Below are positions 9,389 to 17,744 of a stretch of DNA of 64,000 bases, in pieces. Position 1 is the first letter of the stretch. Every line of letters starts with the position of its first letter. Under the pieces are notes generated by a model. It saw nothing but the letters and a program-made list of their open reading frames with translations, did not search any database and had not been told where the DNA came from. Both the position numbers and the translations under genes were made by a program. The stretch lies in NCBI GenBank assembly GCA_019454225.1, contig CP075370.1, forward strand, positions 248,001 through 312,000, written 5' to 3'. This DNA is from Paracoccaceae bacterium. Lineage in GTDB: Bacteria; Pseudomonadota; Alphaproteobacteria; Rhodobacterales; Rhodobacteraceae.

Positions 9389-10990
9389 TCACTCGGCAGG
9401 AACGGCCGCGCCGGCACCAACCCTTGCGGGTTGGGCGCGGACGGTCATCCACAGATTGTAGCACATGATGATCGCACCTGTGAGGTACAGCAGCCCGCCG
9501 ATACCCCGCACGACATACATCGGATACTTGGCCACGACGGTATCGGCGAAGGCGTTCACCAAGAACCCGTTCGCATCGACTTCACGCCACATCAGCCCTT
9601 CCATGATGCCGGTCACCCACATCGCCGAGGCGTAGAGAACGATCCCGATGGTTGCGAGCCAGAAGTGCCAGCTGACCAGTCCAAGGCTGTACAGCTGCGG
9701 GCGGTTCCAGAGCCGGGGCGTCAGGAAGTACAGCGCGCCGAACGTGATCATGCCGTTCCAGCCAAGGGCACCCGAGTGCACGTGGCCGATGGTCCAGTCG
9801 GTGTAGTGCGACAGGCTGTTGACGGCCTTGATGCTCATCATCGGGCCTTCAAAGGTCGACATGCCGTAGAACCCGATCGACACCACCATCATGCGGATCA
9901 CCGGATCGGTGCGCAGCTTGTCCCAGGCGCCGGACAGCGTCATCAGCCCGTTGATCATGCCGCCCCAGGACGGCATCCACAGGATGACCGAGAACACCAT
10001 GCCCAGCGTCGAGGCCCAGTCGGGCAGTGCGGTATAGTGGAGGTGGTGCGGACCGGCCCAGATGTACAGGAAGATCAGCGCCCAGAAGTGGATGATCGAC
10101 AGCTTGTAGCTGAACACCGGGCGCTCGGCCTGTTTCGGCACGAAGTAGTACATCATGCCAAGGAAGCCTGCGGTCAGGAAGAAGCCCACGGCATTGTGGC
10201 CATACCACCACTGGATCATTGCATCCTGCACGCCCGACCAGACCTGAACCGACTGCGACCCGAAGATCGACACGGGCACCGCCATGTTGTTCACGATGTG
10301 AAGCATCGCGATGGTCACGATGAAGGACAGCAGGAACCAGTTCGCGACGTAGATGTGCGGCTCCTTCCGCTTGATCAGCGTGCCGAAGAACACGGCAAGG
10401 AATGCCACCCAGACCACGGCGATCCAGATGTCGATGTACCACACGGTCTCGGCATATTCCTTGCTCTGTGTGCCACCCAGCACATAGGACGTCGCCGCGA
10501 GCACGATCATCAGCTGCCAGCCCCAGAACACGAACCAGGCCAGGTTCCCACCCCAAAGCCGAACCGCGCTTGTGCGCTGCACGATGTAGAAGGTGCTCAT
10601 GATCAGGGCGTTGCCGCCGAAGGCAAAGATCACGGCGGAAGTGTGCAGCGGCCGCAGCCGACCAAAGTTCAGGATACCTTCGGCCCAGCCAAAGTTCAGT
10701 TGCGGAAAGGCAAGCTGGAAGGCGATCCACACACCCACCAGAAAGCCCACCACACCCCAGAAGGCGGTTGCGATGACGCCGGCGCGCACCACCCCGTCCA
10801 TATATTCGTCCGCCCGCGCAGCGGCCTTTGGCTCGCCCATCCCACGCAGCACCCAGATGAATGTGGCGGCAGCCGCCAGCATCACCACCAGGGCGTTGAC
10901 CAGATAGGCGGCATCACGCGCGTAGTTGGCCGCGATCGCGGCCAGAACCGCGATCAGGCCAAGCACGATCAGTTTCACGTAATCCCACAT
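9389..10990 (-). CDS. ccoN: cbb3 oxidase catalytic subunit I
   Basis: Heme-copper oxidase subunit I of the cbb3 class, the oxygen-reducing core. The 533-residue protein has about 12 or more transmembrane helices. It carries family stretches around its ligand histidines such as FAFGGNALI near the low-spin heme, [11 protein letters not shown] at the CuB site, and [13 protein letters not shown]. The [12 protein letters not shown]-like stretch ([14 protein letters not shown]) is also present. GAAGGGACGAAGC precedes the ATG. An FNR box lies about 114 bp upstream. First gene of ccoNOQP. Confidence 0.98.
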   Translation of the reverse strand: MWDYVKLIVLGLIAVLAAIAANYARDAAYLVNALVVMLAAAATFIWVLRGMGEPKAAARADEYMDGVVRAGVIATAFWGVVGFLVGVWIAFQLAFPQLNFGWAEGILNFGRLRPLHTSAVIFAFGGNALIMSTFYIVQRTSAVRLWGGNLAWFVFWGWQLMIVLAATSYVLGGTQSKEYAETVWYIDIWIAVVWVAFLAVFFGTLIKRKEPHIYVANWFLLSFIVTIAMLHIVNNMAVPVSIFGSQSVQVWSGVQDAMIQWWYGHNAVGFFLTAGFLGMMYYFVPKQAERPVFSYKLSIIHFWALIFLYIWAGPHHLHYTALPDWASTLGMVFSVILWMPSWGGMINGLMTLSGAWDKLRTDPVIRMMVVSIGFYGMSTFEGPMMSIKAVNSLSHYTDWTIGHVHSGALGWNGMITFGALYFLTPRLWNRPQLYSLGLVSWHFWLATIGIVLYASAMWVTGIMEGLMWREVDANGFLVNAFADTVVAKYPMYVVRGIGGLLYLTGAIIMCYNLWMTVRAQPARVGAGAAVPAE

Positions 10991-11097
10991 GCTTCGTCCC
11001 TTCGTTCCTGCCGCACCGCAGCCGGCTCGATTCTCTGAATCCTGACCGCAGCTTTCCCGACTGTAGCCGTCATCGCCCGATGCGTCCCTACTCTGCC

Positions 11098-11111
11098 TTG
11101 ATCCACATCAA
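11098..11111 (-). promoter_or_regulatory. FNR-type box for ccoNOQP
   Basis: TTGATCCACATCAA is a full match to the TTGAT-N4-ATCAA consensus. Its centre lies about 114 bp ahead of the ccoN ATG; with -41.5 spacing, transcription would start near 11063, giving a leader of about 73 bases. It is 32 bp centre to centre from the second box at 11130-11143. Confidence 0.85.
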
Positions 11112-11129
11112 CCCGCAGATGCGGCAGGA

Positions 11130-11143
11130 TTGATCCCGGTCAA
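11130..11143 (+). promoter_or_regulatory. FNR-type box for the divergent usp gene
   Basis: TTGATCCCGGTCAA matches the FNR consensus and is a near-perfect palindrome. Its centre is about 81 bp ahead of the usp ATG at 11218. A -41.5 position puts the start site near 11178. Two boxes in one divergent intergenic region suggest each gene group has its own oxygen-responsive promoter. Confidence 0.8.
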
Positions 11144-11217
11144 TGCGTCACAAGGTGGCCTGTGGCATATTGGCCCTGTGGAGGTCCCACGGGGGATCAG
11201 AAAAACAGGAGGACATC

Positions 11218-12066
11218 ATGGCCTACAGAACCATCCTGACCGTCGCCGCCGATGCTGCTCGGACCGAGCCGCTGGTCGGTGCGGCCGCTGGCGTTGCACG
11301 GGCCAATGACGGTCACCTTGATCTTCTGGCGCTCGGGATTGACCGGACACAGGTCGGATATGCCTACGTCGGGGCAGGCCCGATACTACTGCAGGTCGCG
11401 CTTGAACGGGCCGAGGCGGACGCCCGGGCGGTCGAACTGGCGTTGCGCAAGGCCGCGGAGGCGCAGGCACCGGGGCTTCGCTGGGCCGCCGACAGCGTTG
11501 TCGCGCAGCTTGGCGGGCTTGCGGATCTGATTGCCCTGCGCGCGCGATTTGCCGATCTGGTCATATTGCCGCGCCCCTATGGCGAGGGACGAGGCCCCGA
11601 GGACGAAGCGGTTGTCGAGGCAGCGCTCTTCGAAGGCCATGCACCCGTCCTGATCCTCCCCGAACCGTTGCGCGACAAGACGCCGGAAGGGCGGCGCATC
11701 GTGCTGGCATGGAACCAGAGCGCCGAGGCAATGGCCGCCACCAGGGCCGCGCTGCCGTTCCTAAGGGCGGCCGAGATGGTTTCGATCACCGTGGTCGACC
11801 CGCCCTCCCATGGCCCCGAACGCTCGGACCCCGGCGGATTGCTGTGCCAGATGCTTGTGCGTCATGGTGTCAAGGCCGAGGTGTCGGTTCTTGCCCGCAC
11901 CATGCCGCAAGTTTCGGACGTGATCGCGCGGCATGCGCGCGACATGGATGCCGACATGATCGTCATGGGCGCCTATGGCCATTCCCGCCTGCGCGAGGCG
12001 ATCCTGGGTGGTGCCACGCGGAACATGCTGACGGCCGCCGAGATACCCGTTCTGATGGCTCACTAG
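11218..12066 (+). CDS. Universal stress protein, two-domain UspA family
   Basis: Cytosolic UspA-family protein of 282 residues, about twice the single-domain length, so two tandem Usp folds. The second domain ends with the nucleotide-binding pattern GAYGHSRLREAILGGATRNML (G-x2-G-x9-G-S/T type); the first lacks a clear copy and is probably non-binding. I chose the ATG at 11218, which has AGGAGGA at 11207-11213. It is divergent from ccoN with an FNR box of its own, so it probably responds to low oxygen. The exact role of such proteins is not predictable from sequence. Confidence 0.9.
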   Translation: MAYRTILTVAADAARTEPLVGAAAGVARANDGHLDLLALGIDRTQVGYAYVGAGPILLQVALERAEADARAVELALRKAAEAQAPGLRWAADSVVAQLGGLADLIALRARFADLVILPRPYGEGRGPEDEAVVEAALFEGHAPVLILPEPLRDKTPEGRRIVLAWNQSAEAMAATRAALPFLRAAEMVSITVVDPPSHGPERSDPGGLLCQMLVRHGVKAEVSVLARTMPQVSDVIARHARDMDADMIVMGAYGHSRLREAILGGATRNMLTAAEIPVLMAH

Positions 12067-12742
12067 CCACGCCAGACTCCGGCTCCCTCCGCGCGTGTCG
12101 GGCCAAACCTCTGCGGTCACGGACGCGGCCCTGTCGTGTGATCGTCGGCGCCGCCTCTGGCGGGGTCCACCCGCCCGCCCGCACGACCTCGGCAAGCGCC
12201 GTGCGAGGCGGAGCCCGTTTCGGCCCCAGATCATGTCGGTCGCCCGATACGCCGAAGCGTCGCGGGCGGATGTGCGTGTCATCCGCAAGCCTGGCGATCA
12301 GCCCGCGCCATTGCAGGGGTTGGGCACGGCAGTGGCGGTCGTGGCGTCCATCGCCATGGCACGTCCGACCTGTGATGTCGAAGGGCTTGCCTGGCGCACC
12401 AGCGTAGCCAGGCCCGAGAACTGACCATCCGCTATCCCGGGCGGCCGAAAGGTCGGGTCGCGCCGATGCGCCAGCGCGCGGGCGGTGCACCGCGCCCACA
12501 ATCAGGGGGGGCGTCGCATCTCTCGGTGACGAATTTGGGTTGCGCGCCCGCACGAAGTGAATATATTTACTTTGATATCAAACCACCGAGTGATCCGCAA
12601 TGCGCCGAGCCGCGACCTGATGACCCTGACACATCTTGGCCGATGCGCCCGAGACCGGGGGCACCCTTGCCGGCGGACCGGGCTTCACCACCCTGCGCGA
12701 CACCAGGCAAACCATAGCCAATAGGCGAGAAAGGCAGACACC
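12067..12742 (+). other. 676-bp stretch without a convincing gene
   Basis: Several frames are open here because GC is high, but none shows an accepted family, a good ribosome site or a continuous alignment-like pattern. A short VIVGAASGGV reading near 12140-12170 recalls the start of CheB-type methylesterases but breaks down at once, so at most it is a remnant. The only distinct structure is the AT-rich patch at 12552-12585 with two palindromes, described separately. Confidence 0.5.
12557..12582. promoter_or_regulatory. Two adjacent AT-rich palindromes, possible operator
   Basis: GTGAATATATTTAC (12557-12570) is an inverted repeat with one mismatched pair, and TTTGATATCAAA (12571-12582) is a perfect 12-bp palindrome directly beside it. 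They stand out in DNA that is otherwise very GC-rich. They lie about 160 bp ahead of the VOC gene. The shape is like a binding site for a winged-helix repressor, but no regulator gene is adjacent and no promoter can be named. Confidence 0.45.
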
Positions 12743-13177
12743 ATGACCGATGCTGTGACAGAGAGTGCCATCATGAAGGGCGTGATTCCCTATCTGGGGA
12801 TCCCTGAAGCGGACAATGCCATCGCGTTCTACAAGACCGCCTTCGGAGCTGTTCTGATGGGCGAAATCGCGCGCGACGATCACGGCCTGATCATGAATGC
12901 GACGCTGGTGATCAATGGTGGCGCCCTTATGCTGATGGACCAGATGATGGGGCCGGACGAACCACCGGCCCGCACCGGGATCAACAACACGCTCCAGCTG
13001 GTCGTGGACGATGGTGACGCCTGGTGGGATCGCGCGGTCGCCGCCGGTTGCACCGTCACGCAGAGCTTCAAGCTTGAGTTCTGGGGTGATCGCTATGGGC
13101 GACTGCGTGACCCGTTCGGCCTTGACTGGGCGATCCTCGAACCGTCGGCTGCGGGTGCGGACAAGGTTGCCGGATGA
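12743..13177 (+). CDS. VOC-family (glyoxalase/PhnB-like) protein
   Basis: A 144-residue vicinal-oxygen-chelate protein of the PhnB/bleomycin-resistance type. It has the pattern VIPYLGIPEADNAIAFYKTAFGA at the N-terminus and the C-terminal GDRYGRLRDPFGLDWAI, both usual for this family. The metal-site residues are not all recognisable, and proteins of this type include enzymes and binding proteins, so no substrate is assigned. It begins at an ATG after GAGAAAGGCAGACACC, and the DUF899 gene follows 158 bp later on the same strand; the two families often occur together. Confidence 0.85.
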   Translation: MTDAVTESAIMKGVIPYLGIPEADNAIAFYKTAFGAVLMGEIARDDHGLIMNATLVINGGALMLMDQMMGPDEPPARTGINNTLQLVVDDGDAWWDRAVAAGCTVTQSFKLEFWGDRYGRLRDPFGLDWAILEPSAAGADKVAG

Positions 13178-13335
13178 CATCGCGCGATCGCGTTCGCGGC
13201 GGCTCCGGTCTGCATGCAAACGGCAACTGACGGATGGGGCACAGATGGCCGCGGTGAAAACTGTTGGCGCGATCGGGCCTACGTGCCGGACCAGGGCGGC
13301 CGACGGTTCGGCCGACGCAGATCGAGGAGGGTGAT

Positions 13336-14028
13336 ATGACTGACGAGCAGCAGATGATTGCGGGCGCCTCCCGGCGCGTGGTGGATGCCGCACAGGCCGC
13401 CGCCGAAATGGCTGCGCTGCGCGCTGCCGAAAAGGCTCATACCCGGGCGGGCGACGCGCTGGCGGCGCAGCGTCGCAGGTTGCCGCTGGTCGAGGTCGAC
13501 GGCGCCATCCTCTTCCAGGATGAGACCGGAACAAGAACGCTCGTCGACCTGTTCGAAGGGCGAAGCCAGCTCTTGCTGTATCACCACATGCTGCGACCTG
13601 CCGACGAACATCCCTGTCCTGGCTGCTCCATGATGGGCGACCAGATTCCACGCCTGGAACATTTGTGGGCGCGCGACACGACGCTTGCCTTCGCCGCCGC
13701 AGCACCCGTGGCCGAGTGCCGGACCTATCGTGCCCGTCTGGGCTGGCGGATGCCGTTCTACAGCGAGACAGCCGAGTTCCGGCAGATGCGCGGCGTCGGG
13801 ACGGGTCATGCCTGGGACGTGTTCCTTCGCGACGGCGGACGGGCATTTGCCACCTACCAGACATCCGCACGCGGGTGCGAGATGCTCGGTTCGGTCTGGG
13901 GGCTGCTCGACATCTCGCCTCTCGGACGACAAGAGGACTGGGAGGACAGTCCCTCAGGCTCGCCCCAGACAGGTCCCTATCTCTGGTGGCGGCTGCACGA
14001 CGAATACGCGGCTGATGCCGACATGTGA
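13336..14028 (+). CDS. DUF899 thioredoxin-like family protein
   Basis: A 230-residue protein of the DUF899 family, which has a thioredoxin-like fold. It shows LVDLFEGRSQLLLYHHML, the cysteine pair in PCPGCSMM, and RMPFYSETAEF, with the C-terminal GPYLWWRLHDEY. The start at 13336 has GAGGAGGGTGAT directly upstream; longer starts lack a ribosome site. Function is not established for the family; a redox role is an inference from the CPGC pair. No signal peptide is seen. Confidence 0.85.
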   Translation: MTDEQQMIAGASRRVVDAAQAAAEMAALRAAEKAHTRAGDALAAQRRRLPLVEVDGAILFQDETGTRTLVDLFEGRSQLLLYHHMLRPADEHPCPGCSMMGDQIPRLEHLWARDTTLAFAAAAPVAECRTYRARLGWRMPFYSETAEFRQMRGVGTGHAWDVFLRDGGRAFATYQTSARGCEMLGSVWGLLDISPLGRQEDWEDSPSGSPQTGPYLWWRLHDEYAADADM

Positions 14029-14042
14029 CGGACAGCAGGTCG

Positions 14043-15626
14043 CTACCCGCCAGAACGGCCCGGCAGGTTGCGATAGGTGAACCGCGTCACGTCGCCCGAC
14101 CAGCCCTGTCCGGTCAGGTCATGTGCCACCATTCCGACGAAGGCACCGGTAAAGCTTGCATGTTCGCCGCGCCCGCCCTCGTCCGAGATGAGCGCCGCGT
14201 CCAGTTCAGGCCCCACCAGGCCACCGTTCACGATGAACTGCTGGCGCGCGCGGTCGACGGTAACCCCGATGCGCACCGGCCCGTCCGGCACCGGGGCGCT
14301 GGCATGAAAGACAAGTCGGAACCGGTCGAAGTCGCCGAGGCAGGAAACGAGCGTCACGACACGCCGCCCTTCCTCACGGGTGAGAAGGGCCGCATGAAAC
14401 TTGTGACGGTTGTAGTAGGTCGTCAGACCGATAGCCTGTTGCCAGCCGGGCGGATCGGCATCGAACGTCGCCTCTGCCTCATAGATGGCCTCTTCCTGGC
14501 GACGTGCGACAAGGGACTGTTCGAACCAGCTGCCAAGGGACTCGCGCCCCGTCATGCGCAGGCATGCCCCTGTCATGGTGAACAGCCGATCCGGAACGGG
14601 TGAGCGCAGCCACTGGAACTCGGGCGGCAGCGCCGGCCCCGAGAAGTCGTGGACAATCGGCGGGGTTTCGGTGCGGTCTGCGGCCAGTGGCAGCGCGACC
14701 GGCGGCAGCAGCCCACCATCCTTCAGCCAGAGCCAGCCGTCGCGCCACACCACCTCTGCAATGCCCGTCTCGCGGCCCATCTGGCAGGCGCGAACATCCG
14801 CGAGCGGACGACCGCACAGAAAGCTGTGCCAGTGCCGCCCGTCATGACCCTCGACATACTGCCCGTGACCGACACGCTGCAGCGCGTGATCGCGATCGAA
14901 GCGGGCCGTCATCAGGTGTTTCTGCGGATGCGTTTCGTAGGGTCCCCGGATGTCACGCGAACGGGCCATGGTCACCGCGTGGTCATACCCGGTGCCACCC
15001 TCGGCGACAGTCAGGTAGTACCAGCCGTCACGGCGGAACAGATGCGGCGCTTCGGTCAGGCCAAGGTCGGTGCCGGAATAGATTGTCGTCACGGGCCCGA
15101 TCAGCCCCCGCACGGGATCCCATTCCTGGAGCTCGATCCCGTCGAAGCTGTCGTGTTTGGGGTTGCCGCCCGTGCCGCTGCCACGGTGGTTCCAGCGCAT
15201 GTTGATGAACCACTTCCGACCGTCATCATCGTGGAACAGCGACGGATCGAAACCCGAGGAATTGACGTAGACCGGATCGGACCAGTCACCATCGACCGCG
15301 TCGCATGTGACAATGTAGTTGTGGCTGTCCTTGAACGCGCCATCGAGCCGTTTCACATCGGTGTAGACCAGCCAGAACCGTCCGTCGGCCCAGGACAGGC
15401 AGGGTGCCCAGATACCGCAACTGTCCGGGTTTCCGCGCATGTCAAGCTGAGCCGCCCGGCGCAACGGGCGGGACACCAGCCGCCAGTTCACCAGATCGCG
15501 GCTATGGTGGATCTGCACCCCCGGATACCACTCGAACGTCGAGGTTGCGATGTAGTAGTCCTCGCCCACCCGGCAGAAGCTTGGATCGGGGTTGAACCCC
15601 CGCAGGATCGGGTTCTGGGCGGTCAT
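14043..15626 (-). CDS. Glycoside hydrolase family 43 (beta-xylosidase/arabinofuranosidase)
   Basis: Five-bladed beta-propeller glycosidase of 527 residues. It begins NPILRGFNPDPSFCRVGEDYY, the usual GH43 N-terminus carrying the catalytic-base aspartate (PDPS), continues with GIWAPCLSW and LTEAPHLFRRDGWYYL, and holds the likely acid glutamate in TEAPH. A C-terminal beta-sandwich of the beta-xylosidase type fills about residues 325-520. There is no signal peptide, so it should act in the cytosol on imported oligosaccharides, probably xylosides or arabinosides. Its ATG overlaps the small upstream ORF by 4 bp. It is last in an operon with the ABC importer at 17745-21900. Confidence 0.92.
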   Translation of the reverse strand: MTAQNPILRGFNPDPSFCRVGEDYYIATSTFEWYPGVQIHHSRDLVNWRLVSRPLRRAAQLDMRGNPDSCGIWAPCLSWADGRFWLVYTDVKRLDGAFKDSHNYIVTCDAVDGDWSDPVYVNSSGFDPSLFHDDDGRKWFINMRWNHRGSGTGGNPKHDSFDGIELQEWDPVRGLIGPVTTIYSGTDLGLTEAPHLFRRDGWYYLTVAEGGTGYDHAVTMARSRDIRGPYETHPQKHLMTARFDRDHALQRVGHGQYVEGHDGRHWHSFLCGRPLADVRACQMGRETGIAEVVWRDGWLWLKDGGLLPPVALPLAADRTETPPIVHDFSGPALPPEFQWLRSPVPDRLFTMTGACLRMTGRESLGSWFEQSLVARRQEEAIYEAEATFDADPPGWQQAIGLTTYYNRHKFHAALLTREEGRRVVTLVSCLGDFDRFRLVFHASAPVPDGPVRIGVTVDRARQQFIVNGGLVGPELDAALISDEGGRGEHASFTGAFVGMVAHDLTGQGWSGDVTRFTYRNLPGRSGG

Positions 15627-15799
15627 CTGGGCGCTCCGTCCACAAGTGTGTATGCTACGCTGTCCGCGACGACATTCCTGGAACGGCGGCCGCGCAGGTG
15701 CAGCGCCCGTCCGGGCCAGAAAGGTGAAGGATCGACAAGACCGGCGATCACGATACCGGGTCCGGACGTCAGCCGCACGCTCACATGCCCGACCTTCAC
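15623..15799 (-). CDS. Small ORF of 58 residues, coupled on both sides
   Basis: No family recognised. It begins at a GTG (15799) that overlaps the oxidoreductase stop as GTGA, and its TGA overlaps the GH43 ATG as ATGA, so it is joined to both neighbours by 4-bp overlaps. The protein (58 residues, VKVGHVSVRLTSGPG to TLVDGAPR) is basic in its middle (RALHLRGRRSRN), with no transmembrane helix. Double overlap is strong evidence that it is translated. It might be a remnant of the C-terminal part of a larger protein, but the exact spacing argues that it is maintained. Confidence 0.65.
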   Translation of the reverse strand: MKVGHVSVRLTSGPGIVIAGLVDPSPFWPGRALHLRGRRSRNVVADSVAYTLVDGAPR

Positions 15800-16917
15800 C
15801 TCATCAGCGCCTTCGCATCGGCCGGCGGCATCGCGGCCGGTCTGGTGCAAGTGGTCTGCATCGTGACGAAGGCACCGGTCTCGCCCGATGTCAGGCAGGC
15901 CGTCATTACCTCGACCCCGTGCAGCGCCCGGTCGATAGAGCAGCGGGGGTCTCGCCCGGCCGCGATGGCCGCCGCCATGTCGGCAAGCCCTGCCGTGCGA
16001 TAGTTGGCACGGCCCTGCGGATCGTTGGCCCGTCCAAGCGGATGGTCCCACGGGGCAACCACCGTCACGGAACCATCGCGCCCTGCAAGCTCTATCTGCC
16101 CGCCGAAGAAATTCGGGTCGGGCAGGTAGAGCGTACCCTCGGTGCCATAGAGCGACATATGCGTGCGCCGATGGTTCCAGACGTCCCAACTGGCCGAAAG
16201 CACAACAGTCGCCCCGTTTTGGAATTCCAGAAGCGCGTGGATGTTCGTCGGCGTCCGGACCGGGATGACCTCGCCCCTGCGCGGATCCGAAAGAATGGTG
16301 CGGGTGGGGCTGGCCGAAGATGTCAGCGCGCCAACCCGCCGCACCGGTCCAAGCAGGTTGATCAGGTTCGCAATGTAGTAGGGGCCCACGTCCAGCATCG
16401 GTCCGGCGCCTGGCAGGAAGAAGAAGTCGGGATTGGGGTGCCAATGTTCCATTCCGTGCGACATGACCGCCGCATCCCCCGCCGTGACCGTACCGATGCG
16501 ACCCTCGTCGATCAGGGCGCGGGCCTGCTGGTGCGCCCCGCCGAGGAACGTGTCGGGTGCCGACCCGACCGTCACGCCCCGCTCGCGTGCCAGATCGCGC
16601 AGCGCGATCCCGTCAGCCATCGACAGGACCAGCGGTTTTTCCGAGTAGACATGCTTGCCCGCCTCGACCGCGCGGCGTGTGATGGAATAGTGCGCGTCCG
16701 GGACGGTCAGGTTGATCACCACATCGACGCCCGGATCGGCCAGAAGATGATCCACCGACTTCGCCGCCACCCCGAACTCTTCGGCCCGCGCGGTCGCCGC
16801 AGCCGGATTTGCATCGGCCACTGCACAGAGAGAAAGTCCATGGAACAGCGGTGCCAGCCGCAGGTAGGCGGCCGAAATGTTGCCGCATCCGATGATCCCG
16901 ATACCGAGGTCATTCAT
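15796..16917 (-). CDS. Gfo/Idh/MocA-family oxidoreductase
   Basis: NAD(P)-dependent sugar oxidoreductase of 373 residues. The N-terminal Rossmann fold begins IGIIGCGNISAAYL, and the family motif EKPL (HVYSEKPLVLSM) supplies the conserved lysine. A C-terminal alpha/beta domain follows, with DVGPYYIANLINLLGPV. It begins 2 bp after the stop of the sugar isomerase gene and overlaps the small ORF by 4 bp. The operon suggests that it acts on the sugar released by the GH43 enzyme or an oxidised form of it; the substrate is not deducible. Confidence 0.9.
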   Translation of the reverse strand: MNDLGIGIIGCGNISAAYLRLAPLFHGLSLCAVADANPAAATARAEEFGVAAKSVDHLLADPGVDVVINLTVPDAHYSITRRAVEAGKHVYSEKPLVLSMADGIALRDLARERGVTVGSAPDTFLGGAHQQARALIDEGRIGTVTAGDAAVMSHGMEHWHPNPDFFFLPGAGPMLDVGPYYIANLINLLGPVRRVGALTSSASPTRTILSDPRRGEVIPVRTPTNIHALLEFQNGATVVLSASWDVWNHRRTHMSLYGTEGTLYLPDPNFFGGQIELAGRDGSVTVVAPWDHPLGRANDPQGRANYRTAGLADMAAAIAAGRDPRCSIDRALHGVEVMTACLTSGETGAFVTMQTTCTRPAAMPPADAKALMR

Positions 16918-16919
16918 GG

Positions 16920-17669
16920 TCAGAACCTTTTCGCGGCAGCGATCGACCGGATGGCAAAGCGCCGGTGATCCGATGGGTTGTCGTGCTCCATGACGAAGTG
17001 GCGGCAGCCTGCGGCCCGCAACTCCGCCATCAGGGCGGACCAGTCGACCGTACCGTCGCCCAGATCGGCCCAGCCGTCCTCGTCGACCTTCTCTCCCGCA
17101 GGTGCAATGTCCTTCACATGGGCGGCGGTGATGCGGTCGCCATGGCGCGCGATCCATTCCAGGGGATCGGCCCCGCCGCGGATCACCCAGGCCGCGTCGA
17201 TCTCCCATTCCAGCATCGGACCACCCGCCAGTATCTCGGCCATCGGAATCATCCCGTCGGCGGTGGGGCGGAATTCGAAGTCGTGGTTGTGCCAGCCGAA
17301 CCCGATCCCGGCGGCCCGGTACGGCGCGCCGGCGGCAGCAAGCCGTTCGCCGAACGCCCGCCACCCTGCGGCATCCGCCGGCCGGTCAGGCGCCGCGAGA
17401 TAGGGGCAGTAGATCCGCTCGATCCCCAGAATGCGGACCAGCGCCAGAACCCTCGCCGGATCGTCCTCCAGCATCGGCAGGCCGAAGTGGGCGGTCGGCA
17501 TGGCCAGCCGGGCGTCGGCCAGGCCGATGCGCAGCGCCTCGATGGCATCGCTGTCGGCAAGCAGCCCGCCATAACCTTCGACAGCTGCATATCCGGCCTC
17601 GGCCAGCATCGAGAGCGTGGCAGTCAGCGGCGGGAAGTTGCGCGAGGAATAGAGCTGATAGGAAAACAT
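16920..17669 (-). CDS. Sugar phosphate isomerase/epimerase family protein
   Basis: A TIM-barrel protein of 249 residues in the xylose-isomerase-like AP endonuclease 2 superfamily. It carries GIGFGWHNHDFEF and AAHVKDIAP, which supply metal-ligand histidines and an aspartate, and EHDNPSDH near the C-terminus. I chose the ATG at 17669, which has AAAGGAGAGTGC upstream. The family isomerises or epimerises keto sugars with a divalent metal; pairing with a Gfo/Idh oxidoreductase is common in sugar operons. The exact reaction is not predictable. Confidence 0.85.
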   Translation of the reverse strand: MFSYQLYSSRNFPPLTATLSMLAEAGYAAVEGYGGLLADSDAIEALRIGLADARLAMPTAHFGLPMLEDDPARVLALVRILGIERIYCPYLAAPDRPADAAGWRAFGERLAAAGAPYRAAGIGFGWHNHDFEFRPTADGMIPMAEILAGGPMLEWEIDAAWVIRGGADPLEWIARHGDRITAAHVKDIAPAGEKVDEDGWADLGDGTVDWSALMAELRAAGCRHFVMEHDNPSDHRRFAIRSIAAAKRF

Positions 17670-17744
17670 GCACTCTCCTTTCGGATCGGCCAACCGGGGC
17701 CGCGTGGGTGTATCTGTCGTTGCGTCCGGTGGCATCCTGCCGGA

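Noticed and set aside
12140-12200. VIVGAASGGV reading that recalls a CheB-type methylesterase start.
   Set aside because: Ten residues only; the frame loses all resemblance at once and no continuous match follows in either neighbouring frame.
11709-12407. Long open frame overlapping usp on the same strand.
   Set aside because: A GC-rich shadow of usp in another frame; no ribosome site or family signature.
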